Shown here piece after piece: positions 8,451 to 16,359 of a DNA stretch of 64,000 bases (the stretch's first letter is position 1; each line of letters opens with the position of its first letter). The position numbers were made by a program, and so were the translations under genes. The notes under the pieces are model-generated. The model had not been told where the DNA came from. It did no database searches and was given only the letters and a program-made list of their open reading frames with translations. Origin of the DNA: JAIBJN01 sp963830885 (GTDB lineage: Bacteria > Actinomycetota > Thermoleophilia > Gaiellales > Gaiellaceae); NCBI GenBank assembly GCA_963830885.1, contig CAWHOA010000027.1, positions 93,933-157,932 of the forward strand. Reading direction: 5' to 3'.

Positions 8451-9253
8451 CAGTGCGAGGCCTCCGCCTCGGCGGGCTCGACGACGACGTGCCGCACCGG
8501 CAGCGCCGCGCCGCTCTCGATCCGGCCGACCACGTTGCGGCGGAGCCAGCCGGAGCTCGCTGCGGGGAACGTCGAGACGATGATCTCGTCGACGTGCTCG
8601 TCGTGGACCGCGTTGAGCGTGGCGGTGACCGGGTCGGCGTCGCCGATGTGCCCGGTCGCCTCGATTCCCTCCCGCTTGAGCTCGGCGAGCGCCTGGTCGA
8701 GCCGGTCCTGCACGCCAGGCTGGTCCGCCGGAGCGACAAGGGTGAAGTCCGTCGGCCCGACCCCGGCACGCTCACGGATCGCGTCGAGGAGCGGACCGCC
8801 GAGGATCGTCTGGTTGGCGATCACGAGCACGTGGATCCGCTCGCGCGGCGAGGACAGGTCGACCTCGACGTGGGTCACAGGGATCTCCTTCGCCGCCTTG
8901 CGCGCCCGGTCGATCAGGCCGCCGCGAAGCCAGCTCGACTTCACCGCCCCCGGGTGCGTGGAGATGATGACTTCGTCGATGGGCGCGTACTGGTGCAGCG
9001 CGTCGCGGAGGGCCTGGAGCGGGTCGGGGTCGACGATCGCGCCGCGCGCGGCGATGCCGGCCTCGTGCAGCAGGTCGAGCGTGCGCCGCAGGCGGCGCTC
9101 GGCGCTCGAGCGCCTGCTGTCCTCGTAGACGACGAAGCCCGCACGCGGGTCGTTCTGCGGTGAGACGACCGTGACGCGGATCGGGCCCGCGGCCGCGCGC
9201 TCCTCGATGGCGTCGAGCAGCGTCCTGCCCACCACCGTCTCGTTCGCGAGCAC
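8450..9253 (-). CDS. Tandem Usp-like protein between coxA and coxC
   Basis: Two consecutive Usp-like domains of ~125 residues. Each begins with an ANxT motif (VLVLANETVVG, VLVIANQTILG) and ends with a ST-P-x(n)-WLR motif (IISTHPGAVKSSWLRGG, IVSTFPAASSGWLRRN). The only canonical in-frame start is the GTG at 9253, but this cuts through the first beta strand (RHVLVLANE). The open frame continues upstream to a TGA inside the end of coxA with no ATG, GTG or TTG; an ATC at 9319-9317, six bases after GGAGG (9330-9326), would give an intact N-terminus. Partner of the membrane-anchored Usp gene downstream of coxC. Confidence 0.72.
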   Translation of the reverse strand: MLANETVVGRTLLDAIEERAAAGPIRVTVVSPQNDPRAGFVVYEDSRRSSAERRLRRTLDLLHEAGIAARGAIVDPDPLQALRDALHQYAPIDEVIISTHPGAVKSSWLRGGLIDRARKAAKEIPVTHVEVDLSSPRERIHVLVIANQTILGGPLLDAIRERAGVGPTDFTLVAPADQPGVQDRLDQALAELKREGIEATGHIGDADPVTATLNAVHDEHVDEIIVSTFPAASSGWLRRNVVGRIESGAALPVRHVVVEPAEAEASH

Positions 9254-9311
9254 GAGGACATGGCGCGGGCGGGCCGCCGGCTCGGCCGGAGCCTGCTGCT
9301 CGTACGGGTTC

Positions 9312-11279
9312 TCAGTGATGGACGACCTCCATGGGCTCCGGGGCCCTGCCGGTCTCGGTGGGCTTCCCGTTCAGGACCGCATGGCGCGCCCCGCGCGTGC
9401 CGTACTCGTACGGGCTCCCGACCACCTGAGGGATCTCGTCGAAGTTGAAGACCGGCGGCGGCGAGGACACCTGCCATTCGAGCGTGAGCGCGCGCCAGGG
9501 GTTCCCGGGCGCGATCGGCCCGCGCCGCCAGCTCACGATCATGTTGTAGAGGAAGACGATGGTCGAGGCACCCAGCGCGAACGATGCAATCGAGATGACG
9601 AAGTTCCAGTTGCCGAACTCGGGGGCGTAGTCGGCGACACGTCGCGGCATCCCCTGGAGGCCGACCCAGTGCATCGGGAAGAAGGTGACGTTGAAGCCGA
9701 CGAACGTCAGCCAGAAGTGGATCCGGCCGAGCTTCTCGTTGTACATCCGCCCGGTCATCTTCGGGAACCAGTAGTAGATGCCCGCGAAGATCGTGAACAG
9801 CGACCCTCCGAAGAGCACGTAGTGGATGTGGGCGACGACGAAGTAGGTGTCGCTCGCATGGATGTCGATCGGCACGGAGCCGAGGTAGATCCCCGACAGC
9901 CCGCCGATCACGAACATGGAGACGAACCCCAGCGCGAACAGCATCGGCGTCTCGAAGTGCAGACGCCCCTCCCACAGCGTCGCCAGCCAGCTGAACACCT
10001 TGATCCCTGTCGGCACGGCGATGACCAGGGTGGTGACCATCATCGGGACGCGGATCCACCCCTGCATCCCGGAGACGAACATGTGGTGCGCCCAGACCGA
10101 GAAGCCCAGGACCAGGATCGCCATCAGGGAGAGCGCCATCAGGCGGTAGCCGAAGATCGGCTTCCGCGCGAAGACGGAGATCACCTCCGAGGCGATGCCG
10201 AACCCGGGCAGCATCATGATGTAGACGGCCGGGTGCGAGTAGAACCAGAAGATGTGCTGGTAGGCGATGACGTCGCCGCCGAGAGGCGGATTGAAGAAGT
10301 TCGTGTGCAGGACCCGGTCGAACAGGATGAAGAACTGCGATCCGGCCACGAACGGCGTGGCGAGCACGACGAGCGTCGAGGTGGCGAAGTTCGCCCACAC
10401 CAGGAGCGGCATGCGCCAGAACGTCATTCCCGGCGCGCGCATCGTGATGATGGTGACCAGGAAGTTGAGCGCCGTCATGATCGAAGATGCGCCCGCCCAC
10501 TGGACGCCCATCTGGAACATGAGGTTGCCGTCGGCCTGGTTGACGGCGAGTGGCACGTAGTTCGTCCACCCGGCCGCGAAGGCGCCGCCGTCGGGCACGA
10601 GGTAGCTCGAGATCATGATCAGCCCGGCGATGGGGAGGAGCCAGAACGAAAGTGCGTTCAGGCGCGGGAACGCCATGTCCGGCGCGCCGATCATGAGCGG
10701 GATGACGTAGTTCCCGAGGCCGGCGAACGCCGGGATGATGAAGAGGAAGATCATCAGCGAGGCGTGCACCGAGAAGAGCCCGTTGAACGTGTTGGTGTCC
10801 ACGTACTGCATCCCGGGCTGCGCCAGCTCGGCGCGCATGAACATCGCCATCAACCCGGCCGCGACGAAGAAGAAGATCGTCGTGACCAGGTACTGGATGC
10901 CGATCACCTTGTGGTCGGTGTTGATGCGGAAGTAGTCCTTCCACGTGCGCGCACCGTGGCCGGAGTGGTCCTCGGGCCGCGTCGGCCGGCCGGAGATCCA
11001 GTAGAGCCAGTAGTCGAATCCGCCGATGCCGGCGAGGAAGGAGAGCGGAACGATCACCGTCCACGAGACGATCAGGACCTGGAGCTCCCAGAGCGGCTCG
11101 AACCCCATTGCCGAGCGGGCGCCGATGACGAGCAGGGTCGCCAGGACCCAGCCGGTCGGCACGAACCAGAGCACCCGCAGCCAGCCGGGTCCGGTCAGCC
11201 GCTTGAGACCCTTCCGCGGCGGCGGCCCGTGCGGCGCTGCGGGCTCGGCCTCGTGGGCCTCGTGGACGTCGACGACCAC
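9312..11279 (-). CDS. coxA: Cytochrome c oxidase subunit I (caa3 type, A2 family)
   Basis: A 655-residue haem-copper oxidase core subunit. It contains the low-spin haem histidine in FSVHASLMIF (His 172), the binuclear site FWFYSHPAVYI (His 349, cross-linked Tyr 353), the CuB pair AHHMF (His 398-399), GIKVFSWL for the K-channel and the DIHASDTYFVVAHIHYV haem block. The YSHPxV motif in place of a Glu marks the A2 subgroup, as in Thermus/Rhodothermus caa3. An N-terminal extension of ~115 residues carries two extra helices before TDHKVIGI. GTG start overlaps the coxB stop by one base. Confidence 0.96.
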   Translation of the reverse strand: MVVDVHEAHEAEPAAPHGPPPRKGLKRLTGPGWLRVLWFVPTGWVLATLLVIGARSAMGFEPLWELQVLIVSWTVIVPLSFLAGIGGFDYWLYWISGRPTRPEDHSGHGARTWKDYFRINTDHKVIGIQYLVTTIFFFVAAGLMAMFMRAELAQPGMQYVDTNTFNGLFSVHASLMIFLFIIPAFAGLGNYVIPLMIGAPDMAFPRLNALSFWLLPIAGLIMISSYLVPDGGAFAAGWTNYVPLAVNQADGNLMFQMGVQWAGASSIMTALNFLVTIITMRAPGMTFWRMPLLVWANFATSTLVVLATPFVAGSQFFILFDRVLHTNFFNPPLGGDVIAYQHIFWFYSHPAVYIMMLPGFGIASEVISVFARKPIFGYRLMALSLMAILVLGFSVWAHHMFVSGMQGWIRVPMMVTTLVIAVPTGIKVFSWLATLWEGRLHFETPMLFALGFVSMFVIGGLSGIYLGSVPIDIHASDTYFVVAHIHYVLFGGSLFTIFAGIYYWFPKMTGRMYNEKLGRIHFWLTFVGFNVTFFPMHWVGLQGMPRRVADYAPEFGNWNFVISIASFALGASTIVFLYNMIVSWRRGPIAPGNPWRALTLEWQVSSPPPVFNFDEIPQVVGSPYEYGTRGARHAVLNGKPTETGRAPEPMEVVHH

Positions 11280-12292
11280 TACCGCGCTCCTCCGCCCGTC
11301 GCCTGAATCAGGTACTCGACGAGACCGTCGAGCTGCGGCTCGGTGAACAGCTCTCCGAAGTTGGCGGGCATCACGTCCTCGTAGCCCGCCGCGATGTCGG
11401 CGCTCGGATCCACGATCGACTCCATGATGAAGTCCGCGTCAGCGCCCTGCAGCGCGTCGTCGAGGTTCGGCCCCACCTCGCCCAGCGTCTCCGCGTCCGC
11501 GAGGGTGTGGCAGCTACCGCACTGCTGGGTGAAGAGCTCCTTGCCCTGGACCGCGCCGCCCTCGCGGGCGAGGCGCTTCTGCTCCTCGACCCAGGCCTCG
11601 TAGTCGGTCGGGGAGAGCACGCGCGCCTGCGAGCGCATCAGCGCGTGCCCGAGCCCGCAGAGCTCGGTACAGATCACCGGGAAGGTGCCGAGCTGGGTCG
11701 GCTTGACCGTCGTCTGCGTCGTGATGCCCTGGACTGCGTCCTGCTTCATCCGCCACTGGGGCACCCAGAACGAATGGAGGACGTCCTTCGAGGTGATCTC
11801 GAACTCGACGGTCTGGTCGATCGGGAGGACGAGTTGGCCCGTTGTGAGCGGCTTGCCGCCCTCGACCTCGATGTCCGGGTAGGTGAACGTCCAGGCGAAC
11901 TGCTCCGAGTGCACCTGGATCGTCCGGTGATCGGTCGGCAGGTCCTCCGACTGGGCGAGCGCCACGCCCGAGTAGACGGCGATGCCGACGACGAGGATGG
12001 TCGGGATGAGCGTCCAGACGATCTCGAGGCCCGTGTGGCCGTGGATCGGGCTGCCGTCGTCCATGTCTCCGGGCGGCGCTCGGAACTTGTAGACCGCATA
12101 GGCAGAGACGCCGGCAACGACGGCGAAGACGACCACGCAGATGATCGTCACGACCCAGTAGACGTTGTCGATGATGTCGGCCTGCTCCGAGGCCGCGTCC
12201 GGGAGCCAGGGGATGAAGACGGCGACGACCGCCAGGGCTGCGCCGACGACCGCCCCGACCAGCGTCATTTGGATGATCGAGCGTTTCCGCAC
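11279..12292 (-). CDS. coxB: Cytochrome c oxidase subunit II fused to cytochrome c
   Basis: A 337-residue CoxII with a C-terminal haem c domain, defining a caa3 oxidase. Two membrane helices (about 45-68 and 92-113) precede the CuA cupredoxin: DVLHSFWVP (His 173) and CTELCGLGHALM (Cys 208, Cys 212, His 216, Met 219). The fused cytochrome has CGSCH (Cys 258, Cys 261, His 262) and an axial Met in EDVMPANF. GTG start; first gene of the operon. No coxD, ctaA or ctaB lies in the window. Confidence 0.96.
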   Translation of the reverse strand: MRKRSIIQMTLVGAVVGAALAVVAVFIPWLPDAASEQADIIDNVYWVVTIICVVVFAVVAGVSAYAVYKFRAPPGDMDDGSPIHGHTGLEIVWTLIPTILVVGIAVYSGVALAQSEDLPTDHRTIQVHSEQFAWTFTYPDIEVEGGKPLTTGQLVLPIDQTVEFEITSKDVLHSFWVPQWRMKQDAVQGITTQTTVKPTQLGTFPVICTELCGLGHALMRSQARVLSPTDYEAWVEEQKRLAREGGAVQGKELFTQQCGSCHTLADAETLGEVGPNLDDALQGADADFIMESIVDPSADIAAGYEDVMPANFGELFTEPQLDGLVEYLIQATGGGAR

Positions 12293-12394
12293 GGGGAAAA
12301 GCGGGGATCACGGCCCCGGGCGAAACCCTAACGCAACCGTCTCCCGGCCAGTGGCCCGACCGGTCGCGTTCCAACCAAGGGAGGAAACCGTTTC

Positions 12395-12634
12395 ATGGGC
12401 ATCGGCGCCAGCATGTTCCTGATCGTCGTCGGAGCGATTCTCGCGTTCGCCGTGACGGCCGACGTGAGTGGGATCGAAATCGCCACCGTCGGCTGGATCC
12501 TCATGATCGCGGGAGCCGTCGGACTCCTGCTCTCGCTCGTCTTCTGGTCGACCTGGGGCGGTGTCGGCACCTGGCGGCGCGAGACGATCGTCCGCCGGGA
12601 CCCGTACAACCGACCGCCGCCGCCGCCCTACTAG
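12395..12634 (+). CDS. DUF6458-like small membrane protein
   Basis: A 79-residue protein with two membrane helices (residues ~5-25 and ~31-53) and a basic, tyrosine/proline-rich tail ending RRDPYNRPPPPPY. The layout MGIGASMFLIVVGAILAFAV, a short loop and GWILMIAGAVGLLLSLVFW matches the actinobacterial DUF6458 family. Preceded by GGGAGGAAACC, a good Shine-Dalgarno. It is divergent from coxB. Function unknown. Confidence 0.8.
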   Translation: MGIGASMFLIVVGAILAFAVTADVSGIEIATVGWILMIAGAVGLLLSLVFWSTWGGVGTWRRETIVRRDPYNRPPPPPY

Positions 12635-12644
12635 GCGCCTACTG

Positions 12645-13433
12645 TTAGTCGCGGAGGACGCGGCCCTCCATGCCGCCGGCCACCGTGACGACCTGGCCGG
12701 TGACGTGGCCCGAGAGCTCGTCGGAGGCGAGCACGACGATCTGGCGCGCCACGTCCTCGGGCTCCGCGACCTTGCGGAGCGGCATCGTCCGCGTGACCCG
12801 GTCGACCAGGCCCGGCTCGTCCAGGGTGGAGCGGGTCATCGGCGACACGGTCCAACCCGGGCAGACGGCGTTCACGCGGCCGAGCGGGGCGATGCGCACG
12901 ATCTCGTTCTTGAGGCTGAGGAGCAGGCCGCGCACGATGGCGGACTTGGCCGAGGCGTAGTCGGCGTGACCCGCCTCGCCGTAGAGCCCCGCCGTCGAGC
13001 CGACGAGGACGAGGTTGCCGCTGCCCGTGCGCTCGACCTCCTGCAGAAATCCTCGCGCCGTCAGGAACGCCGCCGTGAGGTTGGCGGCGAGCGTCTCCTG
13101 CCAGCGGTCGAGCGACAGGCGCCAGAGGGGAACGTCCTCCTCCGGCCAGACGCCGGCCACGGCCGCGCAGGCGTCCAGCCCCCCGAGCGCCTCACGCGCC
13201 TCGGCGAACAACCGCTCGGCCTCGTCCTCCCGGGTCAGGTCCGCCTGGAGGAGGACGGCGCCCTGGCCGCACTCCGCGGCGACGGCGTCGGCCCGGTCGC
13301 GGCCGCGGTGGTAGTGCACGCCCACACGCGCGCCCTCGGCCGCGAATGCGCGGGCGCAGGCCGCGCCGATGCCGCCCGAGGCGCCCGTGACGAGCACGCG
13401 CTTGCCGGAGAGCCCTGTGTCCACCGCGGACAC
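12645..13433 (-). CDS. SDR family oxidoreductase
   Basis: A 262-residue classical short-chain dehydrogenase/reductase. The NAD(P)-binding loop TGASGGIG is at 16-23, the catalytic Ser 146 in VGSTAG, and Tyr 159/Lys 163 in YASAK; CPGW and GQVVTVAGGM near the end are also typical (FabG-like). Substrate unknown. Start is GTG at 13433. A structured repeat copy begins about 40 bases upstream. Confidence 0.88.
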   Translation of the reverse strand: MSAVDTGLSGKRVLVTGASGGIGAACARAFAAEGARVGVHYHRGRDRADAVAAECGQGAVLLQADLTREDEAERLFAEAREALGGLDACAAVAGVWPEEDVPLWRLSLDRWQETLAANLTAAFLTARGFLQEVERTGSGNLVLVGSTAGLYGEAGHADYASAKSAIVRGLLLSLKNEIVRIAPLGRVNAVCPGWTVSPMTRSTLDEPGLVDRVTRTMPLRKVAEPEDVARQIVVLASDELSGHVTGQVVTVAGGMEGRVLRD

Positions 13434-13472
13434 ATGCTGTCACGCAGCCGAGAGAATCTCGACCCGGAGGGC

Positions 13473-13639
13473 TAGGAGGGCTCGGCGAGATCTCGCTCGC
13501 CGCCGGGGTGCGGTGGTCGTTCCGAAACAAGGACGCAGCGAGCGTTCGTAGCCGGAGGCTACGGGCGCGACCGAGGACGCAGTCTTCGGGGCGAGCAGCG
13601 CGGCCCGGCGGCACAGGCTTGATCTTGCCGAGCCCTCCT
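13473..13639 (+). repeat. Structured repeat element, copy 1 (~167 bases)
   Basis: A ~167-base element with near-perfect inverted ends: left AGGAGGGCTCGGCGAGATC, right the complement with one mismatch. The interior is almost identical to copy 2 at 14.84-15.01 kb (GGTCGTTCCGAAACAAGG, then the hairpin GTAGCC-GGA-GGCTAC at 13548-13562, then CCGAGGAC-GCA-GTCTTCGG at 13571-13589). Flanked on the left by TA. It lies between the SDR gene and a 37-codon ORF. Probably a structured RNA, terminator-like or MITE-like element; no gene inside. Confidence 0.8.
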
Positions 13640-13721
13640 GGGAGCAGACCGCGCGGCGGCTCGGCCCACGGGAATCGGGCGGACTACCGCGGGCAGAGCC
13701 GTCGCGCGGCCCGCGCCGCGC

Positions 13722-13835
13722 TTAGTTCCGCCGCCACTCGGGCAGCCGCAAACGCTCGTCGAAGCGGGAGTCCGCACCGTAGAGGAGAGCAAGCGGCCCG
13801 ACCAGCACGAGAAAGGTGATGATCAGGATTGCCAT
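13722..13835 (-). CDS. Small single-helix membrane protein (37 aa)
   Basis: A 37-codon ORF starting ATG at 13835 with one hydrophobic helix (MAILIITFLVLVGPLALLYG) followed by a charged tail with alternating Asp/Arg and ending EWRRN. Small proteins of this shape are common in actinobacteria, which supports a real gene. It is divergent from a LysR regulator 59 bases away, with a palindromic operator-like site between them, so it is a candidate target of that regulator. The Shine-Dalgarno is weak. Confidence 0.6.
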   Translation of the reverse strand: MAILIITFLVLVGPLALLYGADSRFDERLRLPEWRRN

Positions 13836-13858
13836 ACCCTCAGCATCGGCTCGCTTGT

Positions 13859-13882
13859 CGATAAGCACAAGTCGAGTTATCG
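13859..13882. promoter_or_regulatory. Candidate LysR operator
   Basis: A perfect inverted repeat CGATAA-N12-TTATCG in the 59-base gap between the divergent small membrane protein and lysR genes. Position and symmetry fit an LTTR recognition site controlling both directions. Confidence 0.55.
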
Positions 13883-13894
13883 TTCATATCGATC

Positions 13895-14842
13895 ATGCGA
13901 ACTGATGGATGGCTCGGGGTCGAGATCCGGCATCTGGCCGCGCTCCAAGCGGTGGCCGAGGAAGGGTCGTTCGGCCGCGCCGCCGAGCGGCTCGGCTACA
14001 CGCAATCGGCGGTCAGCCAGCAGATCCAGGCGCTCGAGCGGATCGTCGGCGCACAGCTCGTGGAGCGGCCCGGCGGGCCGCGCCGGGTCTCGCTGACGGA
14101 GGCCGGAGAGCTCCTCCTCCGCCACGCGGCCGGGATCGTCGCGCGCCTGCAGGCGGCCCAGGCCGACATGGCCGCGTTTGCCGAGGGCTCGGCCGGGACG
14201 CTCCGGGTCGGCACGTACCAGAGCGTCGGCGCGCGCGTCCTCCCGCGACTGCTGCGCGAGTTCACGACAGCCTGGCCGGACGTCGCCGTCCAGCTGACCG
14301 AGTCGGCCGACGACGGCGGGCTCCTCGAGCTGGTCGAGCGCGGCGAGCTCGACTTCACCTTCGTGATGCTCCCGGCCGGAGACGGGCCGTTCGAGACCGT
14401 CGAGCTGATGCGCGACCCGTACGTGGCCGTCCTCCCTGCGGACTCGCCGCTGGCCACGAGGCCGAAGCCGCCGTCCCTCCGCGAGCTGGCGGCGATGCCG
14501 CTGATCGGCAACCGACAGTGCCGCAGCGTCCACCAGATCGAGAACCGCTTCCGGGACGCGGGCCTGGAGCCGAGCGTCGTCTTCCGCTCCGACGACAACG
14601 GCACGATCCAGGAGCTCGTGGCCGCGGGGGTCGGTGTCGCACTCGTCCCGCTCTTGACGGTCGATCCCGCCCACGAGGGAACGGCGGTGATCGGCCTCGC
14701 CGGCGTGCCGCCCCGGCGGATCGGGATCGCCTGGCACCGCGACCGCTACCGGTCGCCCGCGGCTCGCGCCTTCGTCGAGCTGGCCCAGCAGGTCGGCGCG
14801 CAGGTCGAGGCAGACCAGTCCGGCGCAGCCGCTGCAGCGTAG
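13895..14842 (+). CDS. LysR-family transcriptional regulator
   Basis: A 315-residue LTTR. The winged HTH spans residues ~9-68 (IRHLAALQAVAEEGSFGRAA, YTQSAVSQQIQALE), followed by the effector-binding substrate-fold domain (TLRVGTYQSVGARVLP, GVGVALVPLLTV). ATG start. It is divergent from a small membrane protein gene with a symmetric site between. Its stop codon TAG is the first part of structured repeat copy 2. Effector unknown. Confidence 0.87.
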   Translation: MRTDGWLGVEIRHLAALQAVAEEGSFGRAAERLGYTQSAVSQQIQALERIVGAQLVERPGGPRRVSLTEAGELLLRHAAGIVARLQAAQADMAAFAEGSAGTLRVGTYQSVGARVLPRLLREFTTAWPDVAVQLTESADDGGLLELVERGELDFTFVMLPAGDGPFETVELMRDPYVAVLPADSPLATRPKPPSLRELAAMPLIGNRQCRSVHQIENRFRDAGLEPSVVFRSDDNGTIQELVAAGVGVALVPLLTVDPAHEGTAVIGLAGVPPRRIGIAWHRDRYRSPAARAFVELAQQVGAQVEADQSGAAAAA

Positions 14843-15009
14843 GAGGGCTTGGCGGAGTACCGCTCGTCGCTGGGGTGCGATGGTCGTTCCGAAACAAGGA
14901 CGCAGGGAGCGTTCGTAGCCGGAGGCTACGGGCGCCGACCGAGGACGCCGTCTTCGGGGCGAGCAGCGCGGCCCGGCGACACAGGCTGTATTCCGCCAAA
15001 CCCTCCTAG
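14841..15009 (+). repeat. Structured repeat element, copy 2 (~168 bases)
   Basis: Second full copy of the element at 13.47-13.64 kb, same orientation. Ends are AGGAGGGCTTGGCGGAGTAC and the complement of AGGAGGGTTTGGCGGAATAC; they pair with each other but differ from copy 1, which also pairs with itself. Interior hairpins GTAGCC-GGA-GGCTAC (14915-14929) and CCGAGGAC-GCC-GTCTTCGG (14939-14957) are conserved. TA flanks both ends. It fills the space between convergent lysR and anti-sigma genes exactly, overlapping the lysR stop codon. Confidence 0.8.
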
Positions 15010-15011
15010 GC

Positions 15012-15746
15012 CTACTCCAGCGACTCGGCGATCTCGATCGCCCGCTCGCGGCTCAGGTCGCCCTCGATCCTGACGAGGACGTCCCCGCGCTCGAGGAGCA
15101 GCGTGTTGCCCGCGAGCCGGCCTCGATCCTGGTAGGAGCCGCCGCGGCTCTCGACCATGACGACGTGCGGGCCGCCCTCGAGCCACAGTCCGTCGTAGGG
15201 CCCCACCTGGACGCGCTCGACGCTGGTCGAGGCGTCGGCCAGCTTGTCCACGAAGCCGTCGTCGGCCTCGCCGACGAACTCGGAGACGAGGACCCCGACA
15301 CCGGTGAAGACGGACTCGGGAATGCCGTCGCCCGGCCGGTAGACAAGCGTCACGCGGCGCCCGTACGGCTCCTGCGAGACGTACGCCGCATCGGGTGGGC
15401 CGAGTGCCGACGGGACGAGCGCGCCCTCGAGCTCTTCGGGCTCCAGCTCGCGACCCAGGTCCAGGGCCTGCGCCGTCCGCGGGGGAACGACGGGGAGGGT
15501 CTCGACCCGCTGCACGGTCGCGCCGCGCAGGCCGAAGAAGTCGAGGATCGCGGAGCGCGCCTGCGGCACGGCGAACGCCGCGCCGACCGCAACGGCGAGG
15601 GCCGCGACGACGAGCACGAGCGCGCGGCGGCGCCGGCGCGGCGGCGGCTCGGCCACTCGCGCGAGCACGCGCGCCGAGACGTCCGGCGCCGGCGGGAAGG
15701 CGAGCTCGTCGCCGAGCAGCAGGAGGGCGCGCTCGAGCTCGGTCAC
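15012..15746 (-). CDS. Probable anti-sigma factor, single-pass membrane protein
   Basis: A 244-residue protein: a short cytoplasmic N-terminus (MTELERALLLLGDELAFP), an Arg-rich stop (PPPRRRRR), one membrane helix (ALVLVVAALAVAVGAAFAVP) and an extracytoplasmic domain. Its start overlaps the end of an ECF sigma gene (ATGA), the classic sigma/anti-sigma arrangement. No zinc-binding HxxxCxxC motif of ZAS anti-sigmas is visible, so it would be a non-canonical anti-sigma. Assignment is by context. Confidence 0.65.
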   Translation of the reverse strand: MTELERALLLLGDELAFPPAPDVSARVLARVAEPPPRRRRRALVLVVAALAVAVGAAFAVPQARSAILDFFGLRGATVQRVETLPVVPPRTAQALDLGRELEPEELEGALVPSALGPPDAAYVSQEPYGRRVTLVYRPGDGIPESVFTGVGVLVSEFVGEADDGFVDKLADASTSVERVQVGPYDGLWLEGGPHVVMVESRGGSYQDRGRLAGNTLLLERGDVLVRIEGDLSRERAIEIAESLE

Positions 15747-16300
15747 GGGCTCACCTCCAGCCGTTCGCGCAGGCGCTCGAGCGCCCGCGAGGTCCGCGAC
15801 TTGACGGTGCCGCGGCGCCAGCCGAGCGTGGAGGCCGTCTCCTCCTCGGAGAGCCCGAGGAAGTAGCGGCAGGCGATCACGAGCCGGTCGTCCTCCCGGA
15901 GCCCCTCGACCGCCGCCAGCAGCTCCTCGCGGCGCTCGGCGTCGAGAATGGCCGCCTCGGGGGACGGGACCGCGCCCCCCGAGAGCGGGTCTTCGGCCGC
16001 GCGCAGCGCGAGTCGGTCGCGCCGGCCGGCCGTCCTTCGCCGGTTCCGCGCCTCGTTGGCCACGATCGCCAGCAGCCAGGGGCGGAAGGGGGCGCCGCGG
16101 CGGAACCTGGCCAGCGCCCGGTAAGCCTTGACGAAGGCCTCCTGCACGGCGTCCTCGGCGTCGGCGGCCGAGCCCGTGAGCAGATAGGCGGTCCGGAACG
16201 CGAGCGTCTGATGCTCCTCCACGAGAGCGCCGAAGGCGCGGGTGTCGCCCTGCCGCACTCGGGCGACGAGGTCGTCCTCTGCCAGTGGCCGGTCCTCCAC
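15743..16300 (-). CDS. ECF RNA polymerase sigma factor
   Basis: A 185-residue sigma-70 family ECF factor. Region 2 (DAEDAVQEAFVKAYRALARF, then FRPWLLAIVANEARNRRR) and region 4 (VEGLREDDRLVIACRYFLGLSEEETAS, RRGTVKSRTSRALERLRE) are clear. GTG start; overlaps the downstream anti-sigma gene by four bases, so the pair forms one transcription unit. The signal it answers is unknown. Confidence 0.92.
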   Translation of the reverse strand: MEDRPLAEDDLVARVRQGDTRAFGALVEEHQTLAFRTAYLLTGSAADAEDAVQEAFVKAYRALARFRRGAPFRPWLLAIVANEARNRRRTAGRRDRLALRAAEDPLSGGAVPSPEAAILDAERREELLAAVEGLREDDRLVIACRYFLGLSEEETASTLGWRRGTVKSRTSRALERLRERLEVSP

Positions 16301-16359
16301 TGCACAGGTTCTACACCGGCGGCGGCCGGCCGGTTCCGCCCGGCCGTCATGCCCTCCAG

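Noticed and set aside
8941..11064. Minus-strand open frame of 707 codons in coxA
   Set aside because: Same-strand alternative frame of coxA and the Usp gene; Arg/His/Asp-rich, no domains.
13473..15009. CRISPR array or retron
   Set aside because: Only two long copies separated by genes, no regular short repeats or spacers, and no Cas or reverse transcriptase gene in the window.
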